From assembly GCF_030167915.1 (NCBI RefSeq), contig NZ_JARGNB010000001.1, positions 620,001-684,000 of the forward strand: a stretch of DNA of 64,000 bases, read 5' to 3'. Of the stretch, positions 25,764 to 34,676 are shown piece after piece (positions within the stretch are counted from its first letter, which is position 1; each line of letters begins with the position of its first letter). Below the pieces are notes generated by a model, which had not been told where the DNA came from, did not search any database, and saw only the letters and a list, made by a program, of their open reading frames with translations. The DNA comes from Aquabacterium humicola. GTDB taxonomy: Bacteria > Pseudomonadota > Gammaproteobacteria > Burkholderiales > Burkholderiaceae_C. Both the position numbers and the translations under genes were made by a program.

Positions 25764-28028
25764 GTGCCCGTGCCGATGCCCTGGTTCCACCCGCTGCGTC
25801 CGCTGTCGTTCCTCGCACTCGGCCTGGCCGCCACGGCGGCGTTGGCGCAGCCGGCGACGCCCGCACCGGCGCCGGCCGCGCCGATCGTCGCGGTGCGGCT
25901 GCAGCCGGGCGAACACCTCAGGCTCGACGGCACGCTGGACCACCCGGCCTGGCAGCGCGCGCCGGTGTTCAAGGACTTCGTGCAGAAGTTTCCCGAGCCC
26001 GGCCCGAAGCCGCCGCACGAGACGCAGGTGCGCGTGCTGTTCGACGACGCGGCGCTGTACATCGGCGTCGAGGCGCTGGACGAGCAGCCCGAGCGCATCC
26101 GTGCGCCGCTGGTGCGCCACGACCAGGTCAACCGCACGCAGGACTTCGTCTTCGCCAACATCGACGCGATCGGCGCGCGCCAGGCGGCGCAGTTCTTTCG
26201 CGTCAATGCCGCCGGTTCGATGGCCGACGGCATGTACACCGCCGCGGATGACGCCGAGGACTTCGCGCCCGACTTCGACTTCGATGCCGTCGCCAGGCGC
26301 CACGCGCGCGGCTACACGGTGGTGATGCGCATCCCGTTCGGCTCGCTGCGCTTCGACGGCGAGGGCCAGCCGGCGTGGCGCATCATGGTCGGGCGCCGCG
26401 TGCCGCGCGAGCAGTTCTACCTGCACACGTCCGTGCTGGTGCCGGTGGACGCGCCGAGCTTCATCGCGACGATGCAGCCGCTGGACGGCGTGCAGTTGCC
26501 GGCGCACCAGCAGTTCCTGACCCTGCGGCCCAGCGTGACCTTTCGGCAGACGCGCGCCCGCACCGGCGACGGCCCCTCGGCCCGCGACCGGAACGTCGAT
26601 GCCAGCCTCGACCTCAAGTGGCGGCCGCTGCCCGAGCTGGTGATCGACGGCACGCTGAACCCCGACTTCTCGCAGGTGGCGCTCGACGTGCCGCAGCTGT
26701 CGGGCAACACCCGCTTCGCGCTCTTCGTCGACGAGAAGCGGCCGTTCTTCTTCGAGTCCAGCGACCTGCTGCGCAGCCCGACCGACGCGATCTACACCCG
26801 CAGCTTCACCGAGCCCAAGGCCGGCCTGCGTGCGACCTGGCGCGGCCGCAGCATCGCGGGCACCGCCTTCGGCATCGACGACCGCGGCGGCGGCCTCGTG
26901 CTGCTGCCCAGCGCCTTCGCGACCGGCGAAGCGCTGCAGCCGGCCTCGCAGGCGCTGGTGATGCGCGGGCTGCGCAGCGGCGACGGCCTGCAGTTCGGCG
27001 GCCTCGCGGTCGGCCGGCGTTATGCCGACGAGCGCGGCGCGAACAACGTCGTCGGCCCGGACCTGTCGTGGCAGGTCGACGAGGCCTGGCGCGTGCGCGG
27101 CCAGTGGCTGCGCTCGATGACCACCGCGCTGCCCGACGAAGACGGCCGCCTGCGTCGCGGCTCCGAGCGGACCGGCGACCGCGTGCTGCTGAAGGCCACC
27201 CGGCTGACGGACACCACCGAGACCGCGCTCACCTTGGACGATATCGATCCGGGCTTCCGCCACGACTCCGGCTTCGTGGTGCAGAACGACGTGCGCAAGC
27301 TCGAGTTCTTCTTCGGCAAGCCATGGCGCCAGTGGGCCGGGCTCAACGAGTTCTGGCTCAACGTGCACGTCGACGACAGCCGCACGAAGCGCAGCGGCGA
27401 GCGCATCGGCCGCAGCGTCTACCCGGGCTTCTGGCTGGTCGGCCCGCACAACCTCGAGGCCGACCTGCACTACCACGGCTGGTCGCAGCTGCGGGTGCGC
27501 CCCGGCGGCGCGCTGCACGACGAGCGCTACTGGAAGGGCATGGTGGTGATCACGCCGGCGCCGTGGATCCCCTTCCTCGAGCTGAGCGGCCGCGCCGGCC
27601 GCATCGTCGATGTCGAGGCCGACCGCCTGCGCAAGGGCGGCGATGCGTCGCTCGTGGTCACGATGCGCCCGCACGCCCGGCTGGAGCTGGAGCCGCGCGG
27701 CTCGTACGCCTGGAGCAGCGAGAACGGCCGCCGCATGTACCGCGAGACCACCGCGCAGCTGCTGGCGGTGTGGCACTTCGATGCGAAGCAGACGCTGCGC
27801 GCGATCGTGCAGCACACGACGATCGACCGCCGCGCCGAGGCCGGGCTCGACGGCTGGCGCTACGCCGACACCCAGGGCTCGCTGACCTACGCCTGGCGGC
27901 AGTCCTCCGGCAGCGTGCTCTACGTCGGCGCGGCGCGCTCGCGCGAAGGCGTGCACGGCCCGGCGCGCAGCAACGAGGTCTTCGTCAAGCTGCAGGTCGA
28001 CGTCGACGAGCTGCGCCGCCGTTTCTAG
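25764..28028 (+). CDS. DUF5916 outer-membrane beta-barrel protein
   Basis: This protein of about 754 residues has a signal peptide (LSFLALGLAATAALAQP). A carbohydrate-binding-like domain follows (about 45-220, opening LDGTLDHPAWQRA), then a long beta-rich C-terminus of the DUF5916 type with GTLNPDFSQVALD and DEKRPFFFESSDLL. Family members are predicted outer-membrane barrels with a sugar-binding plug-like domain. No transport substrate is established. Possible starts are GTG 25764, GTG 25770 and ATG 25776, none with a clear ribosome binding site. A terminator separates it from the pump operon, so linkage to AcrAB is not implied. Confidence 0.82.
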   Translation: MPVPMPWFHPLRPLSFLALGLAATAALAQPATPAPAPAAPIVAVRLQPGEHLRLDGTLDHPAWQRAPVFKDFVQKFPEPGPKPPHETQVRVLFDDAALYIGVEALDEQPERIRAPLVRHDQVNRTQDFVFANIDAIGARQAAQFFRVNAAGSMADGMYTAADDAEDFAPDFDFDAVARRHARGYTVVMRIPFGSLRFDGEGQPAWRIMVGRRVPREQFYLHTSVLVPVDAPSFIATMQPLDGVQLPAHQQFLTLRPSVTFRQTRARTGDGPSARDRNVDASLDLKWRPLPELVIDGTLNPDFSQVALDVPQLSGNTRFALFVDEKRPFFFESSDLLRSPTDAIYTRSFTEPKAGLRATWRGRSIAGTAFGIDDRGGGLVLLPSAFATGEALQPASQALVMRGLRSGDGLQFGGLAVGRRYADERGANNVVGPDLSWQVDEAWRVRGQWLRSMTTALPDEDGRLRRGSERTGDRVLLKATRLTDTTETALTLDDIDPGFRHDSGFVVQNDVRKLEFFFGKPWRQWAGLNEFWLNVHVDDSRTKRSGERIGRSVYPGFWLVGPHNLEADLHYHGWSQLRVRPGGALHDERYWKGMVVITPAPWIPFLELSGRAGRIVDVEADRLRKGGDASLVVTMRPHARLELEPRGSYAWSSENGRRMYRETTAQLLAVWHFDAKQTLRAIVQHTTIDRRAEAGLDGWRYADTQGSLTYAWRQSSGSVLYVGAARSREGVHGPARSNEVFVKLQVDVDELRRRF

Positions 28029-28113
28029 GCCCCCCGGGGCCGAAGGCGCTGGCCTGCGCGCCGCGCTCGTGGCACAGTCGGTCGGCCCTTGAGGCGACCA
28101 CGAGGAGACGCGC

Positions 28114-28809
28114 ATGATCAAGTCCGGCATCGACCAGCAGGCGCTGATCGATCTGTTCGCCAACGCCAGCGCCAAGCAGACCGAGCAGTTGCGCCAGGCC
28201 GTCTACCAGGCCACGCTCGGCGCGCTGCAGGGCCGCGAGCTGAGCCTGAAGAACATCCGCGGCGTGCTCGGCGCGGTGACGCAGGCCGCCGGTGCCGGCG
28301 TGGCGAAGAACCCGCTGGCCGGCGTCGACGCCGACGCGCTGCTCGACAAGGCCGTCACCGGCATGGACGAGGCGCTGCTGAAGGCGGTCGAGGCCAACCA
28401 GGTCGCGCTGCAGCGCTTCGTCGACCAGGGCGTGGACCTGCGCGAGAGCCAGCTGAAGAAGGCGCTCGGCGACCTCGAGAAGTTCGAGGACATGCTGCTG
28501 GGCGTCGTGCAGAAGGGCGCCGGCGCGGCCGGCGACCCGCTGGCCGGCGCCTGGAACCAGGTGGCCGAGAAGCTGCAGATGAAGGGCAGCCTGTCGGGCC
28601 AGCAGGCCAGCGAAGCCGCCGAGACCTTCGCGAAGCAGATGCAGACCGCCGTGCGCGAAACGCGTGCCGCGAGCCTGCGCGCCGCGCAGACGCTGGCCGA
28701 CAGCTACGGCGCGCTGGTCAGCGGCGTGCTGATCGGCATGTCCGACGCGCTGCGCCAGGGTGCCGCCGCGGCCGAGGCACCGGCCGCGAAGCCGTCGCGC
28801 AAGCGCTGA
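28114..28809 (+). CDS. Helical protein resembling DUF6781
   Basis: This 231-residue protein is nearly all alpha helix and rich in Ala, Gln and Leu, with a basic tail (KPSRKR). It resembles the DUF6781 proteins found mainly in Betaproteobacteria, which have no known function. Segments such as LRQAVYQATLGALQGRELSL and QLKKALGDLEKFEDMLLGVV fit that pattern. It also looks superficially like phasins, the proteins that coat polyester granules, but nothing specific supports that. GAGGAG precedes the ATG. It ends 31 bases before the diguanylate cyclase gene and is probably cotranscribed with it. Confidence 0.65.
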   Translation: MIKSGIDQQALIDLFANASAKQTEQLRQAVYQATLGALQGRELSLKNIRGVLGAVTQAAGAGVAKNPLAGVDADALLDKAVTGMDEALLKAVEANQVALQRFVDQGVDLRESQLKKALGDLEKFEDMLLGVVQKGAGAAGDPLAGAWNQVAEKLQMKGSLSGQQASEAAETFAKQMQTAVRETRAASLRAAQTLADSYGALVSGVLIGMSDALRQGAAAAEAPAAKPSRKR

Positions 28810-28840
28810 AGCCGACGCGCCAGACGCCGCAGGAGCCGGG

Positions 28841-31369
28841 ATGCCACCGGCCGCGATCGACTTCCAGGAGGGTCAGGGTCGCCTGCTGGAGCTGATCGCG
28901 CGTGGCGCGCCGCTGACCGATGCGCTGCAGCAGCTGGCGCGGCTGATCGAGGCGCAGTGCGACGGGCTGCGCTGCGCGGTGCGCGTGCTGGACGCCGAAG
29001 GCCAGCCCGGGTGCCCGGCCGCTGGCACGCCGGCCGGCGCCGAGGCCGGCTGGTCGGCACCCATCGTCTCGAAGGACGGCGCGCTGCTCGGCAGCGTCGC
29101 GCTGCTCGGCCAGCACGCACGGCCGCCGACCGCCGCCGAGACGGATCTGCTGGCCAGGGCGGCGGGCATCGCCGCCATCGCGATCGAGCGCCAGCGGCAC
29201 GAGGACGCGCTGCAGCAGGCGGTGCTGGAGCAACGCGCGATCTTCGACAACGCGACGACGGCGATCTTCCTGGTCAAGGACCGCGCGATCCAGCGCTGCA
29301 ACCGCCGCCTCGAGGAACTGCTGGGCTACGAGCCGGGCGAGCTCAACGGTCAGCTGACGCGCGTGTACTTCCCCTCCGATGCGGCCTGGGAGGCGTTCGG
29401 CGAGGCGGCCTACGCACGCATCGGCGCCGGCGAAGGCTTCGTCGCCGACACCGAGATCATGCGCAAGGACGGCTCGCTGATCTGGACCACGGCCTTCGGC
29501 ACCGCGATCGACCCGGCCGACCTGAGCAAGGGCACGGTGTGGGTCGGTGTCGACATCAGCGAGCGCAAGCGAACCGAAGAAGCGCTGCAGGCCGCGCTGA
29601 TCGAGCAGCGCGCGATCTTCGACAACGTCAACGGCGGCATCCACGTCGTGCGCGACCGCGTGACCTTGCGCTGCAACCGCGGCTTCGAGGCGATGCTGGG
29701 CTACGGCCCCGGCGAGCTCGACGGCCGCTCCACGCGCATGTACTTCCCGTCCGACGAGGCCTACGACGAGTTCGGCCGCCTCGCCTATGCGCCGATCGCC
29801 GCGGGGCGTCCGTACATCGGCGAGATCGAGCTGGTGCGCAAGGACGGCGAGCGGCGCTGGTTCGCGTCGCACGGGTCGGTGATCGACCCGCAGGACCCGG
29901 GCAAGGGCACGATCTGGATCTCGCACGATGTGACCGAGCGGCGTCGCGCCGAGGCCGCGCTGCAGGAGCTGCTGCTCGAGCAGCAGGCGCTGCTGGACCA
30001 TTCGGCGATCGGCATCGCCTTCGTCGTCGAGCGCACGATCGTGCGCGTCAACGGCGAGCTCGAACGCATGCTGGGCTACGACGCCGGCGAGATGAAGGGC
30101 CGCTCGACACGCTGCTGGTACACCAGCGAAGAGGAATACGAGGCCATCGGCGCCGCGCTGGCGCCGGTGGCGCGCGCCGGCGGCGTGTTCTCGCGCGACA
30201 TGCAGCTGGTGCGCCGCGACGGCAGCCGGCTGTGGTGCAGCGTGCATGCCAAAGGCATCCAGGCCGACCGGCCCGAGCTGGGCGGCGTCTGCGTGATGCA
30301 GGACATCAGCGGGCGCAAGCAGGCCGAGGCCGCGCTGGTGGCGGCCAACGAGCGCCTGGAGCGCGGGCTGGCCGAGGTGGAGCAGACGCGCAGCGAGATC
30401 TCGCTGCTGTCCGAGCTGTCGAGCTTCCTGCAGGCCTGCGCGACGGCCGCCGAGGCCCATGCGGCGATCGCCGACTACGCGCCGCGGCTCTTCCCCGCGT
30501 CGGCCGGCGCGCTGTACCTGCAGGAGGGCGATGGCATCGAGCTGATGAACGAGGCGCTGCGCTGGGGCGACAAGCCGCTGGTGGCGCACTTCATCAACGA
30601 CGAATGCTGGGCGCTGCGCCGCACGCAGCCCTACCGGCTCGACCAGCCGAGCAGCGTGCGCTGCTGCGCACACGTCAACGCCGGCCACCGCGCGGTCGGC
30701 CCCTGCGCCTGCCTGCCGCTGCTGGCGCAGGGCAAGATCTTCGGCCTGCTGTACGTCGAGCATGCGGCCGTCGACGGCGCCCGCGCCGATGCGCGCCATC
30801 GCCTCGCGGTGGCGCTGGCCGAGCAGTGCGCGCTGGCGCTGGCCAACATCGGGCTGCGCGAGACGCTGCGCCAGCAGTCGATCCGCGACCCGCTGACCGG
30901 GCTCTACAACCGACGCTTCATGACCGAGACCATCCGCCGCGAGCTCGCCCGCGCCGCACGCCAGGGCCAGGGCCTGGCGGTGGCGATGATCGACGTCGAC
31001 CACTTCAAGCGCTTCAACGACACCTACGGCCACGATGCCGGCGACGTCGTGCTGCAGGCGATGGCCCAGCTGCTGGAAACCCACGTGCGGCGCAGCGACG
31101 TCGCCTGCCGGCATGGCGGCGAGGAGTTCGTGCTGCTGCTGGCCGGCCTGTCGCAGGCGCGCGCCGAGCAGCGTGCGCAGGAGCTGCTGCGGGAGGTGAG
31201 GGCGCTGAAGCCCACGCACGGCGGCCGGCCGCTGGGCAACATCACCGCGTCGATCGGGCTGGCGCTGTTTCCCCAGCACGGGAAGACGCCGGAGGCGCTG
31301 ATCGAGGCGGCGGATGCGGCCTTGTTCCGGGCCAAGGCGGCCGGGCGCGACCGGGTGCTGGTGGCCTGA
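28841..31369 (+). CDS. Diguanylate cyclase (GAF-PAS-PAS-PAS-GAF-GGDEF)
   Basis: This 842-residue soluble protein should make cyclic di-GMP from GTP in response to cytoplasmic signals. A GAF-like domain covers about residues 15-125. Three PAS domains follow with an exact 125-residue period (starting near 131, 256 and 381). A second GAF domain covers about 515-675 and the GGDEF domain about 680-842. The active-site signature is GGEEF at 759-763, and the inhibitory site RRSD at 750-753 is intact, so product feedback is expected. There is no EAL domain. AGGAG lies before the ATG at 28841; an upstream in-frame start would run back into the preceding gene. Confidence 0.92.
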   Translation: MPPAAIDFQEGQGRLLELIARGAPLTDALQQLARLIEAQCDGLRCAVRVLDAEGQPGCPAAGTPAGAEAGWSAPIVSKDGALLGSVALLGQHARPPTAAETDLLARAAGIAAIAIERQRHEDALQQAVLEQRAIFDNATTAIFLVKDRAIQRCNRRLEELLGYEPGELNGQLTRVYFPSDAAWEAFGEAAYARIGAGEGFVADTEIMRKDGSLIWTTAFGTAIDPADLSKGTVWVGVDISERKRTEEALQAALIEQRAIFDNVNGGIHVVRDRVTLRCNRGFEAMLGYGPGELDGRSTRMYFPSDEAYDEFGRLAYAPIAAGRPYIGEIELVRKDGERRWFASHGSVIDPQDPGKGTIWISHDVTERRRAEAALQELLLEQQALLDHSAIGIAFVVERTIVRVNGELERMLGYDAGEMKGRSTRCWYTSEEEYEAIGAALAPVARAGGVFSRDMQLVRRDGSRLWCSVHAKGIQADRPELGGVCVMQDISGRKQAEAALVAANERLERGLAEVEQTRSEISLLSELSSFLQACATAAEAHAAIADYAPRLFPASAGALYLQEGDGIELMNEALRWGDKPLVAHFINDECWALRRTQPYRLDQPSSVRCCAHVNAGHRAVGPCACLPLLAQGKIFGLLYVEHAAVDGARADARHRLAVALAEQCALALANIGLRETLRQQSIRDPLTGLYNRRFMTETIRRELARAARQGQGLAVAMIDVDHFKRFNDTYGHDAGDVVLQAMAQLLETHVRRSDVACRHGGEEFVLLLAGLSQARAEQRAQELLREVRALKPTHGGRPLGNITASIGLALFPQHGKTPEALIEAADAALFRAKAAGRDRVLVA
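29221..30345 (+). repeat. Three in-frame 375-bp repeats encoding PAS domains
   Basis: The codon pairs for Glu-Gln that open each PAS unit (at 29228, 29603 and 29978) are exactly 375 bases apart. Matching protein landmarks recur in each unit: LGYEPGEL/LGYGPGEL/LGYDAGEM and YFPSDAA/YFPSDEA/YTSEEE. The repeats have diverged at the DNA level, so the duplication is old. Confidence 0.85.
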
Positions 31370-31411
31370 GCCGTCGGGACCTGGCCTGCCGGCGGTGTAT
31401 CGTGCCGGCCG

Positions 31412-32854
31412 ATGACGACGACCTTCTTCTGGCACGACTACGAAACCTTCGGCCGCGTCCCGCGCCGCGACCGCCCGGCGCAGTTCGCCGGCCTGCGCAC
31501 CGATGCCGAGCTGAACGAGGTCGGCGAGCCGCTGATGCTGTACTGCCAGCCGCCGCGCGACATGCTGCCGGACCCGGAGTCGTGCCTGTTGACCGGCATC
31601 CTGCCGCAGCACTGCGCCGAGCACGGCGTGCCCGAGCACCAGTTCGCCGCGCGCATCGAGGCGGCGCTGGCCGAGCCGGGCACGATCGGCGTCGGCTACA
31701 ACACGATCCGCTTCGACGACGAGGTCACGCGGCACCTGTTCTGGCGCAACCTGATCGATCCGTACGGGCGCGAGTGGCAGAACGAGTGCGGCCGCTGGGA
31801 CCTGCTGGACGTCGTGCGCTGCGCGTATGCGCTGCGGCCGGATGGCCTCGAGTGGCCGCGGCACGAGGACGGCCGTGTCTCCTTCAAGCTCGAGCACCTG
31901 ACGAAGGCCAACGGCCTGGCGCACGAGGCGGCGCACGATGCGCTGTCCGACGTGCGCGCCACCGTCGCGCTGGCGCGGCTGATCCGACGGCAGCAGCCGA
32001 AGCTCTTCGACTTCTGTCTGTCGCTGCGCAGGAAGGACGCGGTGTGGCAGCAGATCGGCGCGCTGGCCGAGGGCGCCAGGCCCTTCCTGCACATCTCCGG
32101 CATGTACCCGGCCGAGCGCGGCTGCATCGCGCTGGTCTTCCCGCTGGCCCCGCACCCGACCAACAAGAACGAGCTGATCGTCTGGGACTGCGCGCACGAC
32201 CCGATGCAGCTCGCCGGGCTGGATGCCGACGCGGTGCGGCTGCGCCTGTTCGCGCGCACCGAGGACCTGCCCGAGGGCGTGGCGCGGCTGCCGATCAAGA
32301 CCATCCACATCAACAAGTCGCCGGTGGTCATCGGCAACCGCAAGACGCTGTCGGACGCCCAGGCCGAGCGCTGGGGGCTGGACATCGCGCTCGGGTTGCG
32401 CCATGCCGAGACCGCGCTGCGCGAGGCGGCCGGCTGGTCGGCGTTGTGGCCGGCGGTGTTCCAGCGCCCGGCGCCGGCGGGTCCGGCCGACGTCGATGAG
32501 GACCTCTACGGCGGCTTCGTCGGCAACAACGACCGCCGCACGCTGGAGCGCCTGCGCCTGCTGACGCCGGACCAGCTGGCCGCCAAGCGCCCGGCCTTCG
32601 AGGACCCTCGCCTGGACGAGCTGCTGTTCCGCTACCGCGCGCGCAACTTCCCTGGCACGCTGACCGACGATGAGCTGCAGCGCTGGCACGGCCACTGCCA
32701 TGCCCGGTTGCACAAGGGGCAGGGCGGCTTCACGACGCTGGCGCAGTACCTCGAGCGCATCGACCAGCTCAGCGAGACCGCCGACGAGCGCGGGCAGGAC
32801 CTGCTGGGGGCGCTGGCGGACTGGGCCGAAGAGATCGCGCCCGAGACGGCTTGA
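31412..32854 (+). CDS. sbcB: Exodeoxyribonuclease I
   Basis: This 480-residue enzyme degrades single-stranded DNA from 3' to 5' and acts in mismatch repair and recombination. The DEDDh exonuclease residues are visible: WHDYETFG (Asp and Glu) at residues 8-15, YNTIRFDDEV in motif II, and HDALSDVRATVALA with the catalytic His and Asp near residue 172. The SH3-like and C-terminal helical parts (IKTIHINKSPVV, DEDLYGGF) follow in the usual order, and the length equals that of E. coli ExoI. There is no ribosome binding site. A TATCGT hexamer ends 8 bases before the ATG. Confidence 0.95.
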   Translation: MTTTFFWHDYETFGRVPRRDRPAQFAGLRTDAELNEVGEPLMLYCQPPRDMLPDPESCLLTGILPQHCAEHGVPEHQFAARIEAALAEPGTIGVGYNTIRFDDEVTRHLFWRNLIDPYGREWQNECGRWDLLDVVRCAYALRPDGLEWPRHEDGRVSFKLEHLTKANGLAHEAAHDALSDVRATVALARLIRRQQPKLFDFCLSLRRKDAVWQQIGALAEGARPFLHISGMYPAERGCIALVFPLAPHPTNKNELIVWDCAHDPMQLAGLDADAVRLRLFARTEDLPEGVARLPIKTIHINKSPVVIGNRKTLSDAQAERWGLDIALGLRHAETALREAAGWSALWPAVFQRPAPAGPADVDEDLYGGFVGNNDRRTLERLRLLTPDQLAAKRPAFEDPRLDELLFRYRARNFPGTLTDDELQRWHGHCHARLHKGQGGFTTLAQYLERIDQLSETADERGQDLLGALADWAEEIAPETA

Positions 32855-32861
32855 AGGCGCG

Positions 32862-34676
32862 TCAGGCCGCCGCGGCGCGCCAACGCAGGTCGAGGCAGGC
32901 GCCGATCTCCTCCAGCAGGCTGTCGCGGTCGAGCGGCTTCGTGAGGAAGGCGTTCGCGCCGGCGGCCAGGCAGTCCTCGCGCGGGATGTTCGAGGCCGAC
33001 ACCGCGATGATCGGCGTCGCGCCCCAGGTGGCGTGGCCGCGGATGAAGCGGGTGGCCTGCAGGCCGTCCAGGCCGGGCATCTCCATGTCCATCAGCACCA
33101 GGTCGGGCGTCGCCGACTGCATGCGTTGCAGCGCTTCGTCGCCGTTGGCCGCCTCGCTGACCGCGAAGCCGATCGGCGCCAGCATCTCGACCAGCAGCGT
33201 GCGGTTCTGCGGCAGGTCGTCGACGACGAGGATGCGGCGCCGGTCGCCTTCGTAGGCGGCGATGTCGTGCGCCGGCGCGGCGTCGATCGGCCGCGCATCG
33301 ACCACCGGCAGCGCCAGCGCGAACCAGAAGCGGCTGCCGGCGCCGAGCCGGCTCTCGACGCGGATCTCGCCGCCCATCGCGCGCACCAGCTCGGCGCTGA
33401 TCGCCAGCCCGAGGCCGGTGCCGCCGGCGCGCCGTTCGCGGTTGCCCAGCTGCTCGAAGGGCCGGAACAGCCGTTGCAGCTGCGCCTCGTCCATGCCGAT
33501 GCCGGTGTCCTCCACCATGAAGCGGATCGGCGCGCCGTCGCCGTCGCGGCGCAGGCTCAGCCGCACGCTGCCGCGGTCGGTGAACTTCACCGCGTTGCTC
33601 GCCAGGTTCAGCAGCACCTGGCGCAGCGCGCGGTCATCGGCCATCACCGTGCGCGGCAGCGCCGGGTCCGCATCGACGACGAACTGCAGGCCCTTGTCCT
33701 CGGCGCGCACGCGCACGATGTCGGCCACCCGGTGCAGCAGTTCGCGCAGCGGCACCACCGACGGCTCCAGGTCGAGCTTGCCGGCCTCGATGCGCGCCAG
33801 GTCGAGCAGGTCGGTGATCAGCGCCAGCAGGTGTTCGCCGCTGGACTGGATGGTCGCCACCTGCTGGCGCTGGTGGGCGTCGAGGCGGTCGCCCATCTGC
33901 AGCAGCTGCGCATAGCCGAGGATCGCGTTCAGCGGCGTGCGCAGCTCGTGGCTGACGTTGGCCAGCACCGCGCTCTTCGCGCGGCTGCCCTGCTCGGCAT
34001 GCACGCGGCGATCGATCTCGACCGCCAGCGCGCGGCTGGTGTCGTTCAGCGCGGCGGCCACGTCGTCGAGCTCGTCCGCCTTGTGGCGCTTGCCGCGGCG
34101 CAGCACCAGCGGCTGCGTGAGCCGGTCCACCGTCAGCGCGCGTGCATGGCTGGAGAGGTGATCGAGGTGGCGCGTGACCCAGGCGCTGACGATGTAGAGG
34201 ATGAACAGCGCGACGAAGAAGGTCTTGATGGCCTGCGTCGTCGCGATCACCAGCAGGCGGTCGACCAGCCGCGCGTAGACGCCGTCGAGCCCCACGCCGA
34301 CGGTCAGCGTGCCGATCGGCCGGCGCATCGCGTCGGGCGAGTGCAATGGGTAGCTGCGCTGCAGGCGGCGGGCGCCCTGCGGCGGGCCGACGCTTTGCAC
34401 CTCGCCGGCGCTGTCGCGCACCGACGCATGCTGCACGTCGCGCATCTTCACCAGGCCTTCGAGCTGCACCTGCGTCTGCTGGCGGTCGAACGACCACAGG
34501 CTGCGCGACAGGCTGTCGATGTAGGAGGCCTCGATCTGCCTGAACTGGGTCTCGATCTCGGTCAGGTCGCGCGAGTATTCGAGGTACAGCTGCACCGCGG
34601 TGGCGATCAGCGCCAGGCAGGTGCTCGCGAGAACGATCGCAGCCAGCAGCCGCGGACCGAGGCGGGCGCGGATCAC
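32862..34676 (-). CDS. Membrane hybrid sensor histidine kinase
   Basis: This 604-residue kinase has a first membrane helix at about 10-30, a periplasmic region of about 115 residues, a second helix at about 146-166, and a HAMP-like linker. The phospho-acceptor is His243 in VSHELRTPLNAILGYAQL. The ATPase has NLASNAVKFTDRG and GGTGLGLAISAELV, and a C-terminal receiver carries Asp530 in LMDMEMPG. Its ATG overlaps the stop of a periplasmic binding protein gene by 4 bases. The two probably form one signalling unit in which the binding protein presents a ligand to the periplasmic loop. No dedicated output regulator is adjacent. Confidence 0.9.
   Translation of the reverse strand: MIRARLGPRLLAAIVLASTCLALIATAVQLYLEYSRDLTEIETQFRQIEASYIDSLSRSLWSFDRQQTQVQLEGLVKMRDVQHASVRDSAGEVQSVGPPQGARRLQRSYPLHSPDAMRRPIGTLTVGVGLDGVYARLVDRLLVIATTQAIKTFFVALFILYIVSAWVTRHLDHLSSHARALTVDRLTQPLVLRRGKRHKADELDDVAAALNDTSRALAVEIDRRVHAEQGSRAKSAVLANVSHELRTPLNAILGYAQLLQMGDRLDAHQRQQVATIQSSGEHLLALITDLLDLARIEAGKLDLEPSVVPLRELLHRVADIVRVRAEDKGLQFVVDADPALPRTVMADDRALRQVLLNLASNAVKFTDRGSVRLSLRRDGDGAPIRFMVEDTGIGMDEAQLQRLFRPFEQLGNRERRAGGTGLGLAISAELVRAMGGEIRVESRLGAGSRFWFALALPVVDARPIDAAPAHDIAAYEGDRRRILVVDDLPQNRTLLVEMLAPIGFAVSEAANGDEALQRMQSATPDLVLMDMEMPGLDGLQATRFIRGHATWGATPIIAVSASNIPREDCLAAGANAFLTKPLDRDSLLEEIGACLDLRWRAAAA

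Noticed and set aside
28028-28041. GGCCCCCCGGGGCC after the DUF5916 gene as a terminator.
   Set aside because: The loop would be two bases and there is no T-tract; too weak to claim.
28718-32713. A minus-strand open frame of 1331 codons over the diguanylate cyclase and sbcB genes.
   Set aside because: It is entirely antisense to well-supported genes and has the same shadow composition.
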